Of a DNA stretch of 64,000 bases, positions 15,346 to 24,584 are shown in pieces (position 1 is the first letter of the stretch; every line of letters starts with the position of its first letter). A model generated the notes under the pieces. The model searched no databases and was not told the origin of the DNA. It saw only the letters and a list, made by a program, of their open reading frames with translations. The stretch is from JADJPO01 sp963724535. Its GTDB lineage: Bacteria > Actinomycetota > Actinomycetes > Actinomycetales > Kineosporiaceae. Both the position numbers and the translations under genes were made by a program. The stretch covers positions 1-64,000 of the forward strand of contig CAVRVD010000008.1 of the NCBI GenBank assembly GCA_963724535.1, in the 5' to 3' direction.

Positions 15346-16971
15346 ATGCTCACCAAGCCGCTACCGTCCTACGCCTCCGCCCGGGCGGCGGAGCCGTTGC
15401 TCGGGGAGACCCTCGGCGCACGTTTCGAACGGACCGTGGCGGCCTTCGGCGACCGCGAGGCCCTGGTGGACGTGCCCACGAACCGGCGATGGACCTACAG
15501 CGAGCTGGACGTCGAGATCGACGAGGCTGCGCTCGGCCTGGTCGCCCTCGGTGTCGGCAAGGGCGACCGGGTGGGCATCTGGGCACCGAACTGCGCCGAA
15601 TGGGTGATCGTCCAGTACGCGACGGCGAAGATCGGCGCGATCCTGGTCAATGTCAACCCGGCCTACCGCGCCCACGAGCTGGCCTATGTGGTCAAGCAGT
15701 CCGGGATGCGGCTGCTGGTCAGCGTCGCCGAGCACCGGGGCAGCGACTACCGCGCGATGATCGAGCAGGTGAGCAGTGACTGCCCGGCCCTGGAGAAGGC
15801 GGTCTACATCGGCGAGCCGTCCTGGACCGAGCTCCTGGCCCGTGGTGGGGCCAGCGACCACCACCGACTCGACGAGATCGAAGCGACGCTCTCCTTCGAC
15901 GATCCGATCAATATCCAGTACACCTCCGGCACAACGGGTTTCCCGAAGGGCGCGACCCTGAGCCACCACAACATCGGCAACAACGGCTACTTCGTCACCG
16001 GCCGGATCGGAATCACCGAGGTCGACAGGTTGTGCATCCCGGTGCCCATGTACCACTGCTTCGGCATGGTCATGGGAGTGATCGGCGCGTTCAGCCGGGG
16101 TGCCGCGGTCATCTTCCCGAGCCCGGCGTTCGATCCCGGCGCGACCCTGCGTGCCGTTGTCGAGGAGAGGGTCACGGCGCTGTACGGCGTCCCGACCATG
16201 TTCATCGCCGAGCTGGACCAGCCTGACTTCGCCTCCTTCGACCTGACCAGCCTGCGCACCGGGATCATGGCCGGCTCCCCGTGCCCGGTCGAGGTGATGA
16301 AACGCGTGATGTCCCAGATGAACATGTCCGAGGTGGCGATCGCCTACGGCATGACCGAGACCTCGCCGGTGTCGACGATGACCGACCGGGACGACGACCT
16401 CGACCGACGCTGCGCGACCGTCGGCACCGTGATGCCACACGTCGAGATCAAGATCATCGACCCGGCGACCGGGTTGGAGCTGCCGCGCGGGGTGCCGGGG
16501 GAGCTGTGCACCCGGGGCCACTCGGTGATGCTCGGCTACTGGGGCGAGGCCGAGCGGACCGCCGAGGCGATCGACGTGGCGGGCTGGATGCACACCGGCG
16601 ACATCGCGGTGATGGACGACGCGGGCTATGTACAGATCTCGGGCCGGATCAAGGACATGGTGATCCGTGGCGGGGAGAACGTCTATCCCCGTGAGGTCGA
16701 GGAGTTCCTGCACACCCACCCGGACGTCGCCGACGTGCAGGTGATCGGGGTCCCGGACGAGAAGTACGGCGAGGAGCTGATGGCCTGGATCGTCCTGCGC
16801 GCCGGCGCTGAACCACTGACCGCCGAGGCGGTCCGGGAGTACTGCCGGGCGCATCTGGCGCACTTCAAGATCCCCCGGTACGTGCACCTGGTCGACGACT
16901 TCCCGATGACCGTCAGCGGCAAGGTGCGCAAGATCGAGATGCGTGAGCTGGCCAGGGACCTGCTCGGTTGA
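15346..16971 (+). CDS. AMP-dependent acyl-CoA synthetase (FadD-type)
   Basis: A 541-residue member of the ANL superfamily that activates a carboxylic acid with ATP and joins it to CoA. The P-loop Y-T-S-G-T-T-G-F-P-K-G is near residue 191, A-Y-G-M-T-E-T-S-P near 340, the hinge G-R-I-K-D-M-V-I-R-G-G-E-N-V-Y-P-R-E near 430, and the catalytic lysine in S-G-K-V-R-K near 525. All key residues are intact. A GGAGG box lies 8 bases before the ATG. Substrate chain length cannot be read from sequence; medium-chain acids are typical of this subgroup. Its stop is 3 bases from that of convergent zwf. Confidence 0.92.
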   Translation: MLTKPLPSYASARAAEPLLGETLGARFERTVAAFGDREALVDVPTNRRWTYSELDVEIDEAALGLVALGVGKGDRVGIWAPNCAEWVIVQYATAKIGAILVNVNPAYRAHELAYVVKQSGMRLLVSVAEHRGSDYRAMIEQVSSDCPALEKAVYIGEPSWTELLARGGASDHHRLDEIEATLSFDDPINIQYTSGTTGFPKGATLSHHNIGNNGYFVTGRIGITEVDRLCIPVPMYHCFGMVMGVIGAFSRGAAVIFPSPAFDPGATLRAVVEERVTALYGVPTMFIAELDQPDFASFDLTSLRTGIMAGSPCPVEVMKRVMSQMNMSEVAIAYGMTETSPVSTMTDRDDDLDRRCATVGTVMPHVEIKIIDPATGLELPRGVPGELCTRGHSVMLGYWGEAERTAEAIDVAGWMHTGDIAVMDDAGYVQISGRIKDMVIRGGENVYPREVEEFLHTHPDVADVQVIGVPDEKYGEELMAWIVLRAGAEPLTAEAVREYCRAHLAHFKIPRYVHLVDDFPMTVSGKVRKIEMRELARDLLG

Positions 16972-16974
16972 ACC

Positions 16975-18417
16975 TCAGCCGCCCTGCTCGTTGGGGCTGC
17001 GCCACTCCCGCTCGAACGGCAGCCGCCAGGCGAACGGGGCGATCAGCTGGTGGATCTGGTTGGGCCCCCAGGTGCCTCTGCCGTAGGGCCGGACGACGGG
17101 TGGGTTCTCCAGCAGTGGTGTCGAGACCTCCCAGAGCCGTTCGATGCCGGTCGCTGTGGTGAACAGGGTACGGTCGCCCCGGGCAGCGTCGTAGATCAGG
17201 CGCTCGTAGGCCTCGAGAACCGCTCCGGCCCAGGAGGTGTCGTGCATGGCGAACTGCATGGACAGCTTCTGCAGCCTCATCCCGGGACCGGGGCGCTTGC
17301 CGTAGAAGGACAGCGACATCTTGGCCTGGTCGGCCAGGTCGAAGGTCAGGTGGTCCGGACCGTGGTCGCCGACCCCCGACCCCGGCGGGAACATCGTGCG
17401 GGGCGGCTCCTTGAAGGCGATCGAGATGATCCGAGCGCCCTCGGCCAGCTCCTTGCCGGTGCGCAGGTAGAACGGCACGCCGGCCCAGCGCCAGTTGTCG
17501 ATGTAGCACTTCAGCGCGATGAACGTCTCGGTCTCCGACTCCGGGTGCACCCCCTCGATGTCCCGATAGCCGACGTACTGACCGCGCACCACATCGGCCG
17601 GCTGGATGGGCAGCATCGACCTGAAGACCTTGTTCTTCTCCTCGCTGATCGCCTCCGGTTCCAGTGCAGTCGGCGGCTCCATCGCGGTGAACGCCATCAC
17701 CTGGAACAGGTGGGTCACCACCATGTCCCGGTAGGCGCCGGTGGCCTCGTAGAACGAGGCGCGCTGGGCCAGGCCGAGTGACTCCGGCACGTCGATCTGG
17801 ACGTGGTCGATGTGGTTGCGGTGCCAGATCGGCTCGAACAGCCCGTTCGCGAACCGGAACGCCAGGATGTTCTGCGCCGCTTCCTTGCCGAGGAAGTGGT
17901 CGATCCGGAAGACCTGGTCCTCATCGAAGACCGCGTGCAGCTTGCGGTTGAGCTCCTGCGCCGACGCCAGGTCGGTGCCGAACGGCTTCTCCATGATGAT
18001 CCGGCTGCCCTCGACGAGGTCGGCGTCGCGCAGCAGGTGGACGACCGACAGCGCCGCCTGTGGTGGCACGCTCAGGTAGTGCAGCCGTCGCCGAGGCGTG
18101 TCCCCCCAGTCCTTCTCCGCCTCCTCGACCGTCTTGCGCAGGACGTCCGCACCGCCCTCGCCCGGTGCCCAGTGGATCCGCTCGCAGAACGTGTCCAGAC
18201 CCTGCCGTTCCGTCGTCTTGTTGCTGAACTCGCTGATCGAGCTGCGCGTGAACCGCAGGAACGAGTCCCGGTCGTGTGGCTCCAGGGAGGTGCCGATGAT
18301 CCGGACGTCGCTGAGCAGCCCGCTCTGGAACAGGTGCAACAGCCCCGGGACCAGCTTGCGCCGAGACAGGTCGCCGGTGGCGCCGAACAGGACGACGGTC
18401 GTGGGTGTGGTGGACAT
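16975..18417 (-). CDS. zwf: Glucose-6-phosphate 1-dehydrogenase
   Basis: A 480-residue enzyme oxidising glucose 6-phosphate to 6-phosphogluconolactone with NADP, the entry to the oxidative pentose phosphate pathway. The nucleotide motif F-G-A-T-G-D-L-S-R-R-K is at 11-21 and the active-site segment R-I-D-H-F-L-G-K-E near 173, with Phe replacing the more common Tyr. E-K-P-F-G lies between them. The gene stands alone, without opcA, tal or tkt neighbours, so it may be a second zwf copy. Electrons it provides could feed the biosynthetic genes nearby, but no operon link is visible. Confidence 0.95.
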   Translation of the reverse strand: MSTTPTTVVLFGATGDLSRRKLVPGLLHLFQSGLLSDVRIIGTSLEPHDRDSFLRFTRSSISEFSNKTTERQGLDTFCERIHWAPGEGGADVLRKTVEEAEKDWGDTPRRRLHYLSVPPQAALSVVHLLRDADLVEGSRIIMEKPFGTDLASAQELNRKLHAVFDEDQVFRIDHFLGKEAAQNILAFRFANGLFEPIWHRNHIDHVQIDVPESLGLAQRASFYEATGAYRDMVVTHLFQVMAFTAMEPPTALEPEAISEEKNKVFRSMLPIQPADVVRGQYVGYRDIEGVHPESETETFIALKCYIDNWRWAGVPFYLRTGKELAEGARIISIAFKEPPRTMFPPGSGVGDHGPDHLTFDLADQAKMSLSFYGKRPGPGMRLQKLSMQFAMHDTSWAGAVLEAYERLIYDAARGDRTLFTTATGIERLWEVSTPLLENPPVVRPYGRGTWGPNQIHQLIAPFAWRLPFEREWRSPNEQGG

Positions 18418-18485
18418 CCAGCAACTGTGCCGGGTCGCGATCCGGTTGAGAAGGCGGGCGCAGGTCCGGCGGCTAGGCTCCCCGG

Positions 18486-19136
18486 ATGCTCACCGTGGTC
18501 GGCTTCGACCTGGACATGACTTTGGTCGACTCGGCGGCCGGGATCGCCGCGACCCTCGTCGCTGCGCTGGCCGAGCAGGACGTGGCGGTGGACGACGCGG
18601 CCGTCTGGCCGTTGGTCGGTCTGCCCCTGGAGCTGATGGTCACCCGCCTGGCCCCCGGGGCCGATCCCGGGGTCGCCGTCGCCGGCTACCGAAGGCTCTA
18701 CCCGAGCATCGGGGTGCCCGCGACCGTGCCGCTGCCCGGTGCGGCGCAGGCCCTGGAAGCCGTCCGATCAGTGCCGGGCGGACGGGCACTTGTCGTCTCG
18801 ACCAAGATCGTCTCGGCGGTCACCGCCGTCCTGGACCAGGTCGGGCTGGTCGCCGACGAGGTGCACGGTGGCCTGTTCGCCCAGGACAAGGCGACCGCCT
18901 TGCGCACTGCTGGCGCCCACGCCTATGTCGGAGATCACCCTGGTGACGTGGCCGCCGCGCGCGCCGCGGGAGCCGTGGCCGTGGCTGTGGCCACCGGCCC
19001 GCACCCCGCCGCCGCCCTGGCTCGGGCTGGTGCTGACGTGGTCCTGCCCGACCTGGTCGCCGTGCGGGACTGGCTCGCCGAGCGGCGCGCGACCGGCTCG
19101 GTCCAGGCCCCGACAGATGCGACGCCACCCGGATAG
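18486..19136 (+). CDS. HAD-family hydrolase
   Basis: A 216-residue phosphatase-like protein. HAD motif I is G-F-D-L-D-M-T-L-V at 6-14 (nucleophile Asp8, acid Asp10). Motif II is the Ser/Thr of V-V-S-T-K-I (near 104), motif III the Lys of A-Q-D-K-A (near 133), and motif IV Y-V-G-D-H-P-G-D near 147. The cap is the small helical type, as in phosphoglycolate phosphatase-like enzymes. TAGGCT ends 7 bases before the ATG, so a leaderless message is likely. The substrate is unknown. Confidence 0.9.
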   Translation: MLTVVGFDLDMTLVDSAAGIAATLVAALAEQDVAVDDAAVWPLVGLPLELMVTRLAPGADPGVAVAGYRRLYPSIGVPATVPLPGAAQALEAVRSVPGGRALVVSTKIVSAVTAVLDQVGLVADEVHGGLFAQDKATALRTAGAHAYVGDHPGDVAAARAAGAVAVAVATGPHPAAALARAGADVVLPDLVAVRDWLAERRATGSVQAPTDATPPG

Positions 19137-19202
19137 GGTTGACCGCAGCGAGATCCCGCCCGAGGCGGCCCGACAGCGGCCGTGCGACCCGAAGGAACAG
19201 AC

Positions 19203-19586
19203 GTGCCCACAGGCAAGGTGAAGTGGTTCGACGCCGACAAGGGCTTCGGCTTCTTGGCCGACGATGAAGGTGGCGAGGTGTTCGTGCACGCCTCCGCTCT
19301 GCCTGCCGGGGTCGACGTGCTCAAGCCGGGAGCCCGGGTCGAGTTCGGGGTCGCCGAAGGCAAGCGTGGCCTGCAGGCGCTGTCGGTGCGGGTGCTCGAC
19401 CCGCTGCCGTCGGTGGCCAAGGCGACCCGCAAGCCGGCGGAGGACATGACGGTCATCGTCGAGGACCTGATCAAGCTGCTGGACGGCGTCTCCAACGGCC
19501 TGCGCCGGGGGCGTTACCCCGACCGTTCTGCGGCCCACAAGGTGGCCACCGTGCTGCGCGCCGTCGCCGACGATCTGGAGGCCTGA
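19203..19586 (+). CDS. Cold shock domain protein, long actinobacterial type (CspB-like)
   Basis: A 127-residue protein with an OB-fold cold shock domain at 1-65 (V-K-W-F, K-G-F-G-F-L as RNP1, V-F-V-H-A-S as RNP2) that binds single-stranded nucleic acid. An additional helical region at 75-127 (M-T-V-I-V-E-D-L-I-K-L-L-D) follows. This extension is what separates the Rv0871-type from the usual 67-residue CspA. The GTG start has GAAGGA upstream. Its placement between the HAD gene and an MFS/DUF3027 pair echoes mycobacterial gene order. Confidence 0.93.
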   Translation: MPTGKVKWFDADKGFGFLADDEGGEVFVHASALPAGVDVLKPGARVEFGVAEGKRGLQALSVRVLDPLPSVAKATRKPAEDMTVIVEDLIKLLDGVSNGLRRGRYPDRSAAHKVATVLRAVADDLEA

Positions 19587-19608
19587 GCAGCCGCCCCCGG
19601 CACCGCGT

Positions 19609-19640
19609 CGGCACCCGTCAGCGCCGACCTGCGGGTGCCG
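19609..19640. terminator. Bidirectional hairpin between cold shock and MFS genes
   Basis: Perfect 9-bp inverted repeat CGGCACCCG/CGGGTGCCG with a 14-base loop. It overlaps the last codons of the convergent MFS gene and lies 22 bases past the cold-shock stop. Confidence 0.45.
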
Positions 19641-21030
19641 GCCGGCCCAGCCGGGACCGGGCTCGACGTCCAGGCAGACTGGTGATCCCCCGCACCCCCG
19701 CAGCTGCCGCCAGAAGCGTCAGGCCGGCCGCGATCCCCAGCCCCCACGGCCCGGACAGCGGCAGCGCCAGGCCGAACCCGCCGCCGAGCACCCAGGACAG
19801 CTGCAGGGCGGTCTCCGAGCGTGCGAAGGCCGAGGTGCGCACGGCGTCCGGGACCCCGTCCTGGATCAGCGCGTCCAGGCACAGCTTGCCCAGCGCCTGG
19901 GACAGCCCGGCGAGCAGGGCCACCGCGACGATCGACGCCAGGCCGTACCAGAAGGCTGCCCAGAGGCTGACCACGCTCACCGCGACGAGCAGGACGACGA
20001 CCACCGCCTCGGGATGCGCCCGCCGGGCCTTGGTGCCCAGCGCGGTGCCGATGCCGCCGCCCACGGCCGCCACGACGATCACCAGACCCACCGCGGTGGT
20101 CGGCTCGATGCCCGGCAGCGGGTCAGTGCGCAGCCGGAAGGCCAGGAACAGGGTGAGGAACCCGGTGAACCCCCGCAGCGCGGCGTTGCCGCGCAGGCCG
20201 ACGACGGCCCTGGCCCCGATCGACCGGCCCTGTCTGCGCCGCATCCCGCGCAGCCGGTCACGCGTTTGCGCTCGGCCGGTTGCTGACTCGTCCGCGGGGT
20301 CCAGGTCGGCGGCCGCGCGGTCGTCGGTAGCCGCCGAGTCAACCGCCGCCGGTAGGGCCAGGGCCAGGGCGGTTCCGGCCGCGAACACGCAGAAGGCCAG
20401 GCGCAGCGTCCACTCCGAGCCGACGTACCGGGTGATCAGCACGCCGATGGGACCGCCGACCGCCAGCGCGATCACCCCGGCGGCGGCCATCCGGGCGTTG
20501 ACCGCGACCAGACGGGCCTGCTCCGGCAGCACCCTCGGCACGGCCGCAGCCCGGCTCACCAGGTAGGCCTTCTGGCAGACCAGGAACCCGAACGCCGCCG
20601 GGTAGAGGGAGAAGGCCGCAGTGCCGTCGACGATCGCACCGGCCATCACCCAGGCCAAGAAGGCCCGGATCACCATCGTGGTGGCCAGCGCGTACCGCCG
20701 ACCGCGGCGGACCCGGTCGAGCAACGGGCCGATCAGCGGGGCCAGGATCAGGAACGGGACCATGGTGACCAGCAACGACGTCGCCACCCGGCCACGGGCC
20801 TCCTCGGTCGGCACGGCGAAGAAGATCGTGCTCGCCAGCGCGGTGACGATCAGGGCATCGGCGGCCGAGCTGAGCAGGTGCAGCTCGAGCAGCCTGCCCA
20901 ACCCGGAGCGCCCGGCGCCGCCCGCGTGGGTGGCCCGACGGACGGCGTGCCCCGCCCTGCGGGCCCCGCGGCCCACCGCCGCGGCGCCACGGCGAGCGGC
21001 GACTGCGGGACGGCGGACCGCGGACGGCAT
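19618..21030 (-). CDS. MFS-type membrane transporter (Rv0876c-like)
   Basis: About 470 residues with roughly 12 transmembrane helices. It begins with an Arg/Ala-rich cytoplasmic stretch (1-45), and a charged Asp/Arg loop of about 50 residues lies between the two six-helix halves (near 265-310). It is divergent from classical MFS signatures, although L-D-R-V-R-R-G-R-R in the loop after helix 2 resembles motif A. The ATG at 21030 has GGGAG at good spacing; a second ATG at 21039 is possible. Gene order beside DUF3027 matches Rv0876c-Rv0877. The substrate is unknown. Confidence 0.85.
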   Translation of the reverse strand: MPSAVRRPAVAARRGAAAVGRGARRAGHAVRRATHAGGAGRSGLGRLLELHLLSSAADALIVTALASTIFFAVPTEEARGRVATSLLVTMVPFLILAPLIGPLLDRVRRGRRYALATTMVIRAFLAWVMAGAIVDGTAAFSLYPAAFGFLVCQKAYLVSRAAAVPRVLPEQARLVAVNARMAAAGVIALAVGGPIGVLITRYVGSEWTLRLAFCVFAAGTALALALPAAVDSAATDDRAAADLDPADESATGRAQTRDRLRGMRRRQGRSIGARAVVGLRGNAALRGFTGFLTLFLAFRLRTDPLPGIEPTTAVGLVIVVAAVGGGIGTALGTKARRAHPEAVVVVLLVAVSVVSLWAAFWYGLASIVAVALLAGLSQALGKLCLDALIQDGVPDAVRTSAFARSETALQLSWVLGGGFGLALPLSGPWGLGIAAGLTLLAAAAGVRGITSLPGRRARSRLGRPAPAGRR

Positions 21031-21117
21031 GTCTCCCATCCTGCCGTGCCGACCGTACCTGCGCCCCGTCGCGCGCCCAGGCAGATGGCCGCCGGTTCGA
21101 TGAGGGACAATCGCGGA

Positions 21118-22197
21118 GTGCAGATCAGTCTCGACCTCCCCGACAACGACGTGACCGATGACCGCCCGGAGTCCGGAGCGACCGACGCGGGCGGACCCGG
21201 TGCGGGTGCTGCCCAGGCGCCGGAGCCGGAACCGACCGGGTCGGAGACCACAGTGGTGGTTGATGCGGACAGCATCTGCGCCGGTGCGGTCACCCAAGCC
21301 CGGCAGGCCGCCCTCGAGGTCGCTGGGCCGGGCCAGGTCGGCGACCACGTCGGGGTCACCGCCGAGGGGGACCGGCTGGTCTGTCATCTCTTCGAGTGCC
21401 GCTCGGCGGGCTACCGCGGGTGGCGGTGGGCGGTCACCCTGGCCCGAGTCCCACGGGCGCGCACCGCGACCGTATGCGAGGTGGTGCTGCTGCCCGGCCC
21501 GGCCTCGGTGCTGGCCCCGGTCTGGCTGCCCTGGGCGGATCGGGTCGCCCCCGGCGACCTGGGTCCGGCCGACCAGCTGGCCTACCGGGCCGACGACCCC
21601 AACCTGGAGCCCGGTTACACCGCGACCGGCGAAGAGGACGAGGACCGACTCGCGGTCTGGGAGCTCGGTCTCGGCCGGCCACGCGTGCTCAGTGCACAGG
21701 GGCGCGCCGAGCTGGCCCGGCGGTGGTACGCCTCGGACCGTGGGCCGACCAGCGACGAGGCGGTGCACGCCCCGGACGCCTGCTCGACCTGCGGCTACTT
21801 CCTGCCCCTGGCGGGTTCCTTGCGCTCGATGTTCGGGGCGTGCGGCAACGAGTGGTCGCCGTCCGACGGTCGGGTGGTCAGTGCCGACCACGGGTGTGGC
21901 GCACACAGCGAGACCGACCTCGACCGGGCACCGACCGAGCCGTTGCCGCCGCTGATCCTCGACGAGACCGGGGCGGAGGCGATCGTCGTGTCGCCGCGGG
22001 AGGACCTCGAACCGGCCCCAGCCGACCGGGAGACCGCCGAGAGCGCGGCTGCCGAGAGCGAGGTCGAGCCCGAGGTGGTGGTCGAGCCCGAGGCGGTGGT
22101 CGAGCCCGAGGCGGTGGTCGAGCCCGAGGCGGTGGCCGGGGACGCCGGGACGGTCCAGCCCGAGGTTGCCGAGGAGGCGGGGACCCCACCGCAGTGA
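21118..22197 (+). CDS. DUF3027 protein with Cys-rich putative zinc site
   Basis: A 359-residue conserved actinobacterial protein. The DUF3027 core (about 45-265) includes the W-R-W-A-V-T-L-A-R strand, a W-L-P-W-A-D-R-V-A-P-G-D-L-G segment and L-A-R-R-W-Y. Near 224-262 a C-x-x-C and later C-G and H-x-C residues look like a zinc knuckle. The C-terminal 80 residues are acidic and include four V-E-P-E-[AV]-V repeats. The GTG at 21118 follows GACAAT at leaderless spacing; an ATG at 21100 is the alternative. It is divergent from the MFS gene. The function is unknown. Confidence 0.82.
   Translation: MQISLDLPDNDVTDDRPESGATDAGGPGAGAAQAPEPEPTGSETTVVVDADSICAGAVTQARQAALEVAGPGQVGDHVGVTAEGDRLVCHLFECRSAGYRGWRWAVTLARVPRARTATVCEVVLLPGPASVLAPVWLPWADRVAPGDLGPADQLAYRADDPNLEPGYTATGEEDEDRLAVWELGLGRPRVLSAQGRAELARRWYASDRGPTSDEAVHAPDACSTCGYFLPLAGSLRSMFGACGNEWSPSDGRVVSADHGCGAHSETDLDRAPTEPLPPLILDETGAEAIVVSPREDLEPAPADRETAESAAAESEVEPEVVVEPEAVVEPEAVVEPEAVAGDAGTVQPEVAEEAGTPPQ
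22063..22134 (+). repeat. Four tandem 18-bp repeats inside the DUF3027 gene
   Basis: Four near-identical copies of GTCGAGCCCGAGGCGGTG encode V-E-P-E-A-V in the acidic tail. Copy-number changes would stay in frame. Confidence 0.9.
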
Positions 22198-22210
22198 GCG
22201 GTACGGTCCC

Positions 22211-22456
22211 TCAGGGGTCTGTGCGGCGGTCCAGCCGGCTCAGCCAGCGCAACCCGTAGAGCCCCAGAGCGACGGCGACCAGCGGCGTCCACACCCACCA
22301 GCCGCGTCCGGCGTCCTCCAGCCGGCCGTGGAAGACCGCTGCGGCCACGAACGCGACTGCCCATCCGACCGTCATCCAGCGGATTGTGGCCCGCGCGTCG
22401 GTCCGCATCGGCTCGGGGTCCGGTCGCCGATCGGCCGAGCGGGCGTAGAGGCGCAT
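22211..22456 (-). CDS. DUF2530 small membrane protein
   Basis: An 81-residue protein with a polar, Arg-rich N-terminus and two transmembrane helices (about 29-44 and 54-69) connected by a short Gly/Trp loop. It ends in L-S-R-L-D-R-R-T-D-P. The length and topology fit DUF2530, and the gene adjoins DUF3027 as in mycobacteria (Rv0879c). It is convergent with the DUF3027 gene, with 13 bases between stops. The role is unknown. Confidence 0.75.
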   Translation of the reverse strand: MRLYARSADRRPDPEPMRTDARATIRWMTVGWAVAFVAAAVFHGRLEDAGRGWWVWTPLVAVALGLYGLRWLSRLDRRTDP

Positions 22457-22614
22457 GGTTCCAGGCTAACCAGTCGGCCCGCGGCCCGGGGTGCGGCGAT
22501 GTCGCTGCACCTCGACGAACGCCTCGCGGGCGTGGTCACCGGCGTCCGGGTCGACGATCGTCCGCACAAGGCGAGGGCGGCCACCCGGGCAGAAAGAGAC
22601 TGGCCGCGTCCTGG

Positions 22615-24204
22615 TCAGACGTCGTCGCGCCCGACCATGAGCCCGCCGGCCAGCGTTGCGGCGCTCTCTGGGTCGCCCTGGAGCAGCAGCGCCGCCTGCA
22701 CGGACCAGGTGGTCAGCACCAGCGGCGCCCCGATGTCGGCGTCGGTCAGGATCTGGGTCAGCTCCTCGTCCCGCACAGCCGCCAGCTGGGTGTAGTTGGT
22801 CACGCCGGCGTCCCGCAGTGCAGTGATCATCGGCGGGGTGAGCCCGATGATCCGTGCCATGTCGTCCTCGTCCGCGGGGACGATGGTGGTCCACGACGGT
22901 CCCCCGGGTCGTGCCGTGGTGCGGAACGCCGAACCATGGGGGGTGCTCGGTAGCGTGATGACCCCGGCGACGGTCGTGGTCACCCCGTTCGCCGCCTCGG
23001 ATGCCGCAGCCGCCTCGCGGTCGAGCTTGGCCATCGCCTCCACCAGCAGTGAGGGTTCACCCTCGGCCGGCACCGGCGCTTCGGACGTCTGGTCTGGGAC
23101 ACGGTCCTGTGGGACAGGGGTCTGCGGGACAGGGGCCCCGAGGTCTCGGCCCGCCGTCTTCTCGACGAGGAGGGAGGGCACCGCCGGCGCGGTGAGCAGA
23201 TCGCCGTTCGTGTCCCTGGGGGACTGCCCGAGGGACGTCACGGCGGTGGAGACGCCCCCGTGGGGGGCGCTGTCGGTGGGGGCGCTGTCGGTGGGGGCGC
23301 TGTCGGTTGAGGCAGGCCCGGCGGGAGCCTGCGTGTCGTCCAGGGTGGCCTGCATCTCGGCCGTCCGGGCGATCGCCGACAGGTCGATCGGCTCGGTGAC
23401 GAGGTAGGGCTCGGTGAGCGGGGCAGGGCCCTGCGACCGTCCCGGCCCGTCGGGCTGAGCAGGTCCGCCGGAGGCCTCGGTCTCGTCCTCGGACCCGGTC
23501 TCCTGGGCAGGGTCGGGCGTGGCGTCGTCCCCCGAGCTGCGCCGGCCGGCAGCCTCGTCGGCGAGTTGCTGGGCCCGCTCGGCCCACAGCCCGATTCCGG
23601 GTGCCGAGCGGATCCGGTTGACCCGCAGCGCCCGGCGCAGCTGGTCCTCGCTGGCGTTGGCCAAGGCGAAGAAGGAACCGAACCCCTCGAAGGTCAGCGC
23701 GGCGGCCATGTCCTCGTTGATGCCGTCGATCAGGGTCAGGTCGTCGATGACCTCCCCAGCTCGCGGGTCAGCGCCGTCCTGGTCGACTCCCGACTCGGCT
23801 GGAGCCGGCTCGTCGGCCGGCGTCCTGGGCGGGACGATTTCCGGGGTGACGGGTTCTGGGGTGACGGGTTCTGGGGTGACCGATTCTGGGGTGACCGGTA
23901 CGACCTCCTCCGACTCCGGTGTGACCGGCTGCCCGGGAGCAGAGTCAGGGTCGGAGACGATGCTGGACGTACTGCCGTCGTCGGGCTCGCCGGGCGCGCC
24001 GCTGGCGACCGGTTCGACAGCCCTCACGTCCGCAGCCAGGATCGCGCCGGCCGGCACCGGCGAGCCGGCAACGTCATCTGCCGCCGCTGCCCGTCGGACG
24101 GCTGCGTCACCGGCCCTCGCGCCCCGCACCAACCAGCCGACAAGGACTCCGACGCTGAACGCCAGCAGGAGCGTAGCCACGGACTGCAGCGCGAACCACG
24201 CCAC
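22615..24204 (-). CDS. Membrane-anchored protein with two helix-hairpin-helix-like domains
   Basis: A 529-residue protein. The GTG at 24204 is chosen because AGAGGAGGAC precedes it and the resulting V-A-W-F-A-L-Q-S matches the opening of the paralogue at 26923. One transmembrane helix (about 5-27) is followed by basic residues, so the bulk should be cytoplasmic. A long acidic Pro/Thr linker contains V-T-P-E-P and T-D-S-A-P repeats. Two similar domains follow: D-D-L-T-L-I-D-G-I-N near 150-220, and D-D-M-A-R-I-I-G-L-T at the C-terminus. Each resembles the HhH-like domain seen in DUF4332-type proteins. DNA or protein binding is inferred. It is the last gene of the block, behind a terminator-like hairpin. 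Confidence 0.65.
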   Translation of the reverse strand: MAWFALQSVATLLLAFSVGVLVGWLVRGARAGDAAVRRAAAADDVAGSPVPAGAILAADVRAVEPVASGAPGEPDDGSTSSIVSDPDSAPGQPVTPESEEVVPVTPESVTPEPVTPEPVTPEIVPPRTPADEPAPAESGVDQDGADPRAGEVIDDLTLIDGINEDMAAALTFEGFGSFFALANASEDQLRRALRVNRIRSAPGIGLWAERAQQLADEAAGRRSSGDDATPDPAQETGSEDETEASGGPAQPDGPGRSQGPAPLTEPYLVTEPIDLSAIARTAEMQATLDDTQAPAGPASTDSAPTDSAPTDSAPHGGVSTAVTSLGQSPRDTNGDLLTAPAVPSLLVEKTAGRDLGAPVPQTPVPQDRVPDQTSEAPVPAEGEPSLLVEAMAKLDREAAAASEAANGVTTTVAGVITLPSTPHGSAFRTTARPGGPSWTTIVPADEDDMARIIGLTPPMITALRDAGVTNYTQLAAVRDEELTQILTDADIGAPLVLTTWSVQAALLLQGDPESAATLAGGLMVGRDDV

Positions 24205-24584
24205 GACGTCCTCCTCTGCCGACTCGAAGCCTGCACCCCGAAAAACGGTGTCCGGGCCGGTCATCCCAGTGGTCAAGTCAACACCGAGAGCGTGACCGAC
24301 GGTGTCTGATCCTGGCAAGTCGCCGCTGGACCAGGAGATGTCGTTACGAAGCGTGATCGAAGTGGGTGTGTCAATCACGCTGCGACGCGCCATCACCACG
24401 ATTCGTACGAGAGCCGCGTCCGCCCGCCATGACCCGATCGGTCTCCCATCGACCGACCAGACCGCCACCTTGAACGGCTCGTGCTCTCGTGACGTCCATC
24501 GGCCGATGGGCCCGACGCGACGAGGCGGGGGCCACGCCGATGCGTGACCCCCGCCCTCCGCCGGGTGCCGATGAGCGCTGCTAG
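24205..24584. other. 380-bp gap inside the OmpA/HhH block
   Basis: Contains the terminator-like hairpin of the OmpA gene at 24524-24555 and, nearer 24204, the ribosome-binding region of the following gene. In-frame upstream extension of that gene exists but lacks family features. The middle (about 24280-24480) is less GC-rich than its surroundings and probably holds a promoter; I see no gene in it. Confidence 0.5.
24524..24555 (-). terminator. Terminator after the ArfA-like gene
   Basis: In the minus-strand RNA a 13-bp stem (GGCGGGGGUCACG with CGUGGCCCCCGCC, one G-U pair) closes a 6-base loop, 30 bases past the stop. Confidence 0.7.

Noticed and set aside
21031..21906. In-frame upstream extension of the MFS gene by about 290 codons.
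   Set aside because: It covers the divergent DUF3027 gene, lacks membrane character, and a good ribosome-binding site precedes the ATG at 21030.
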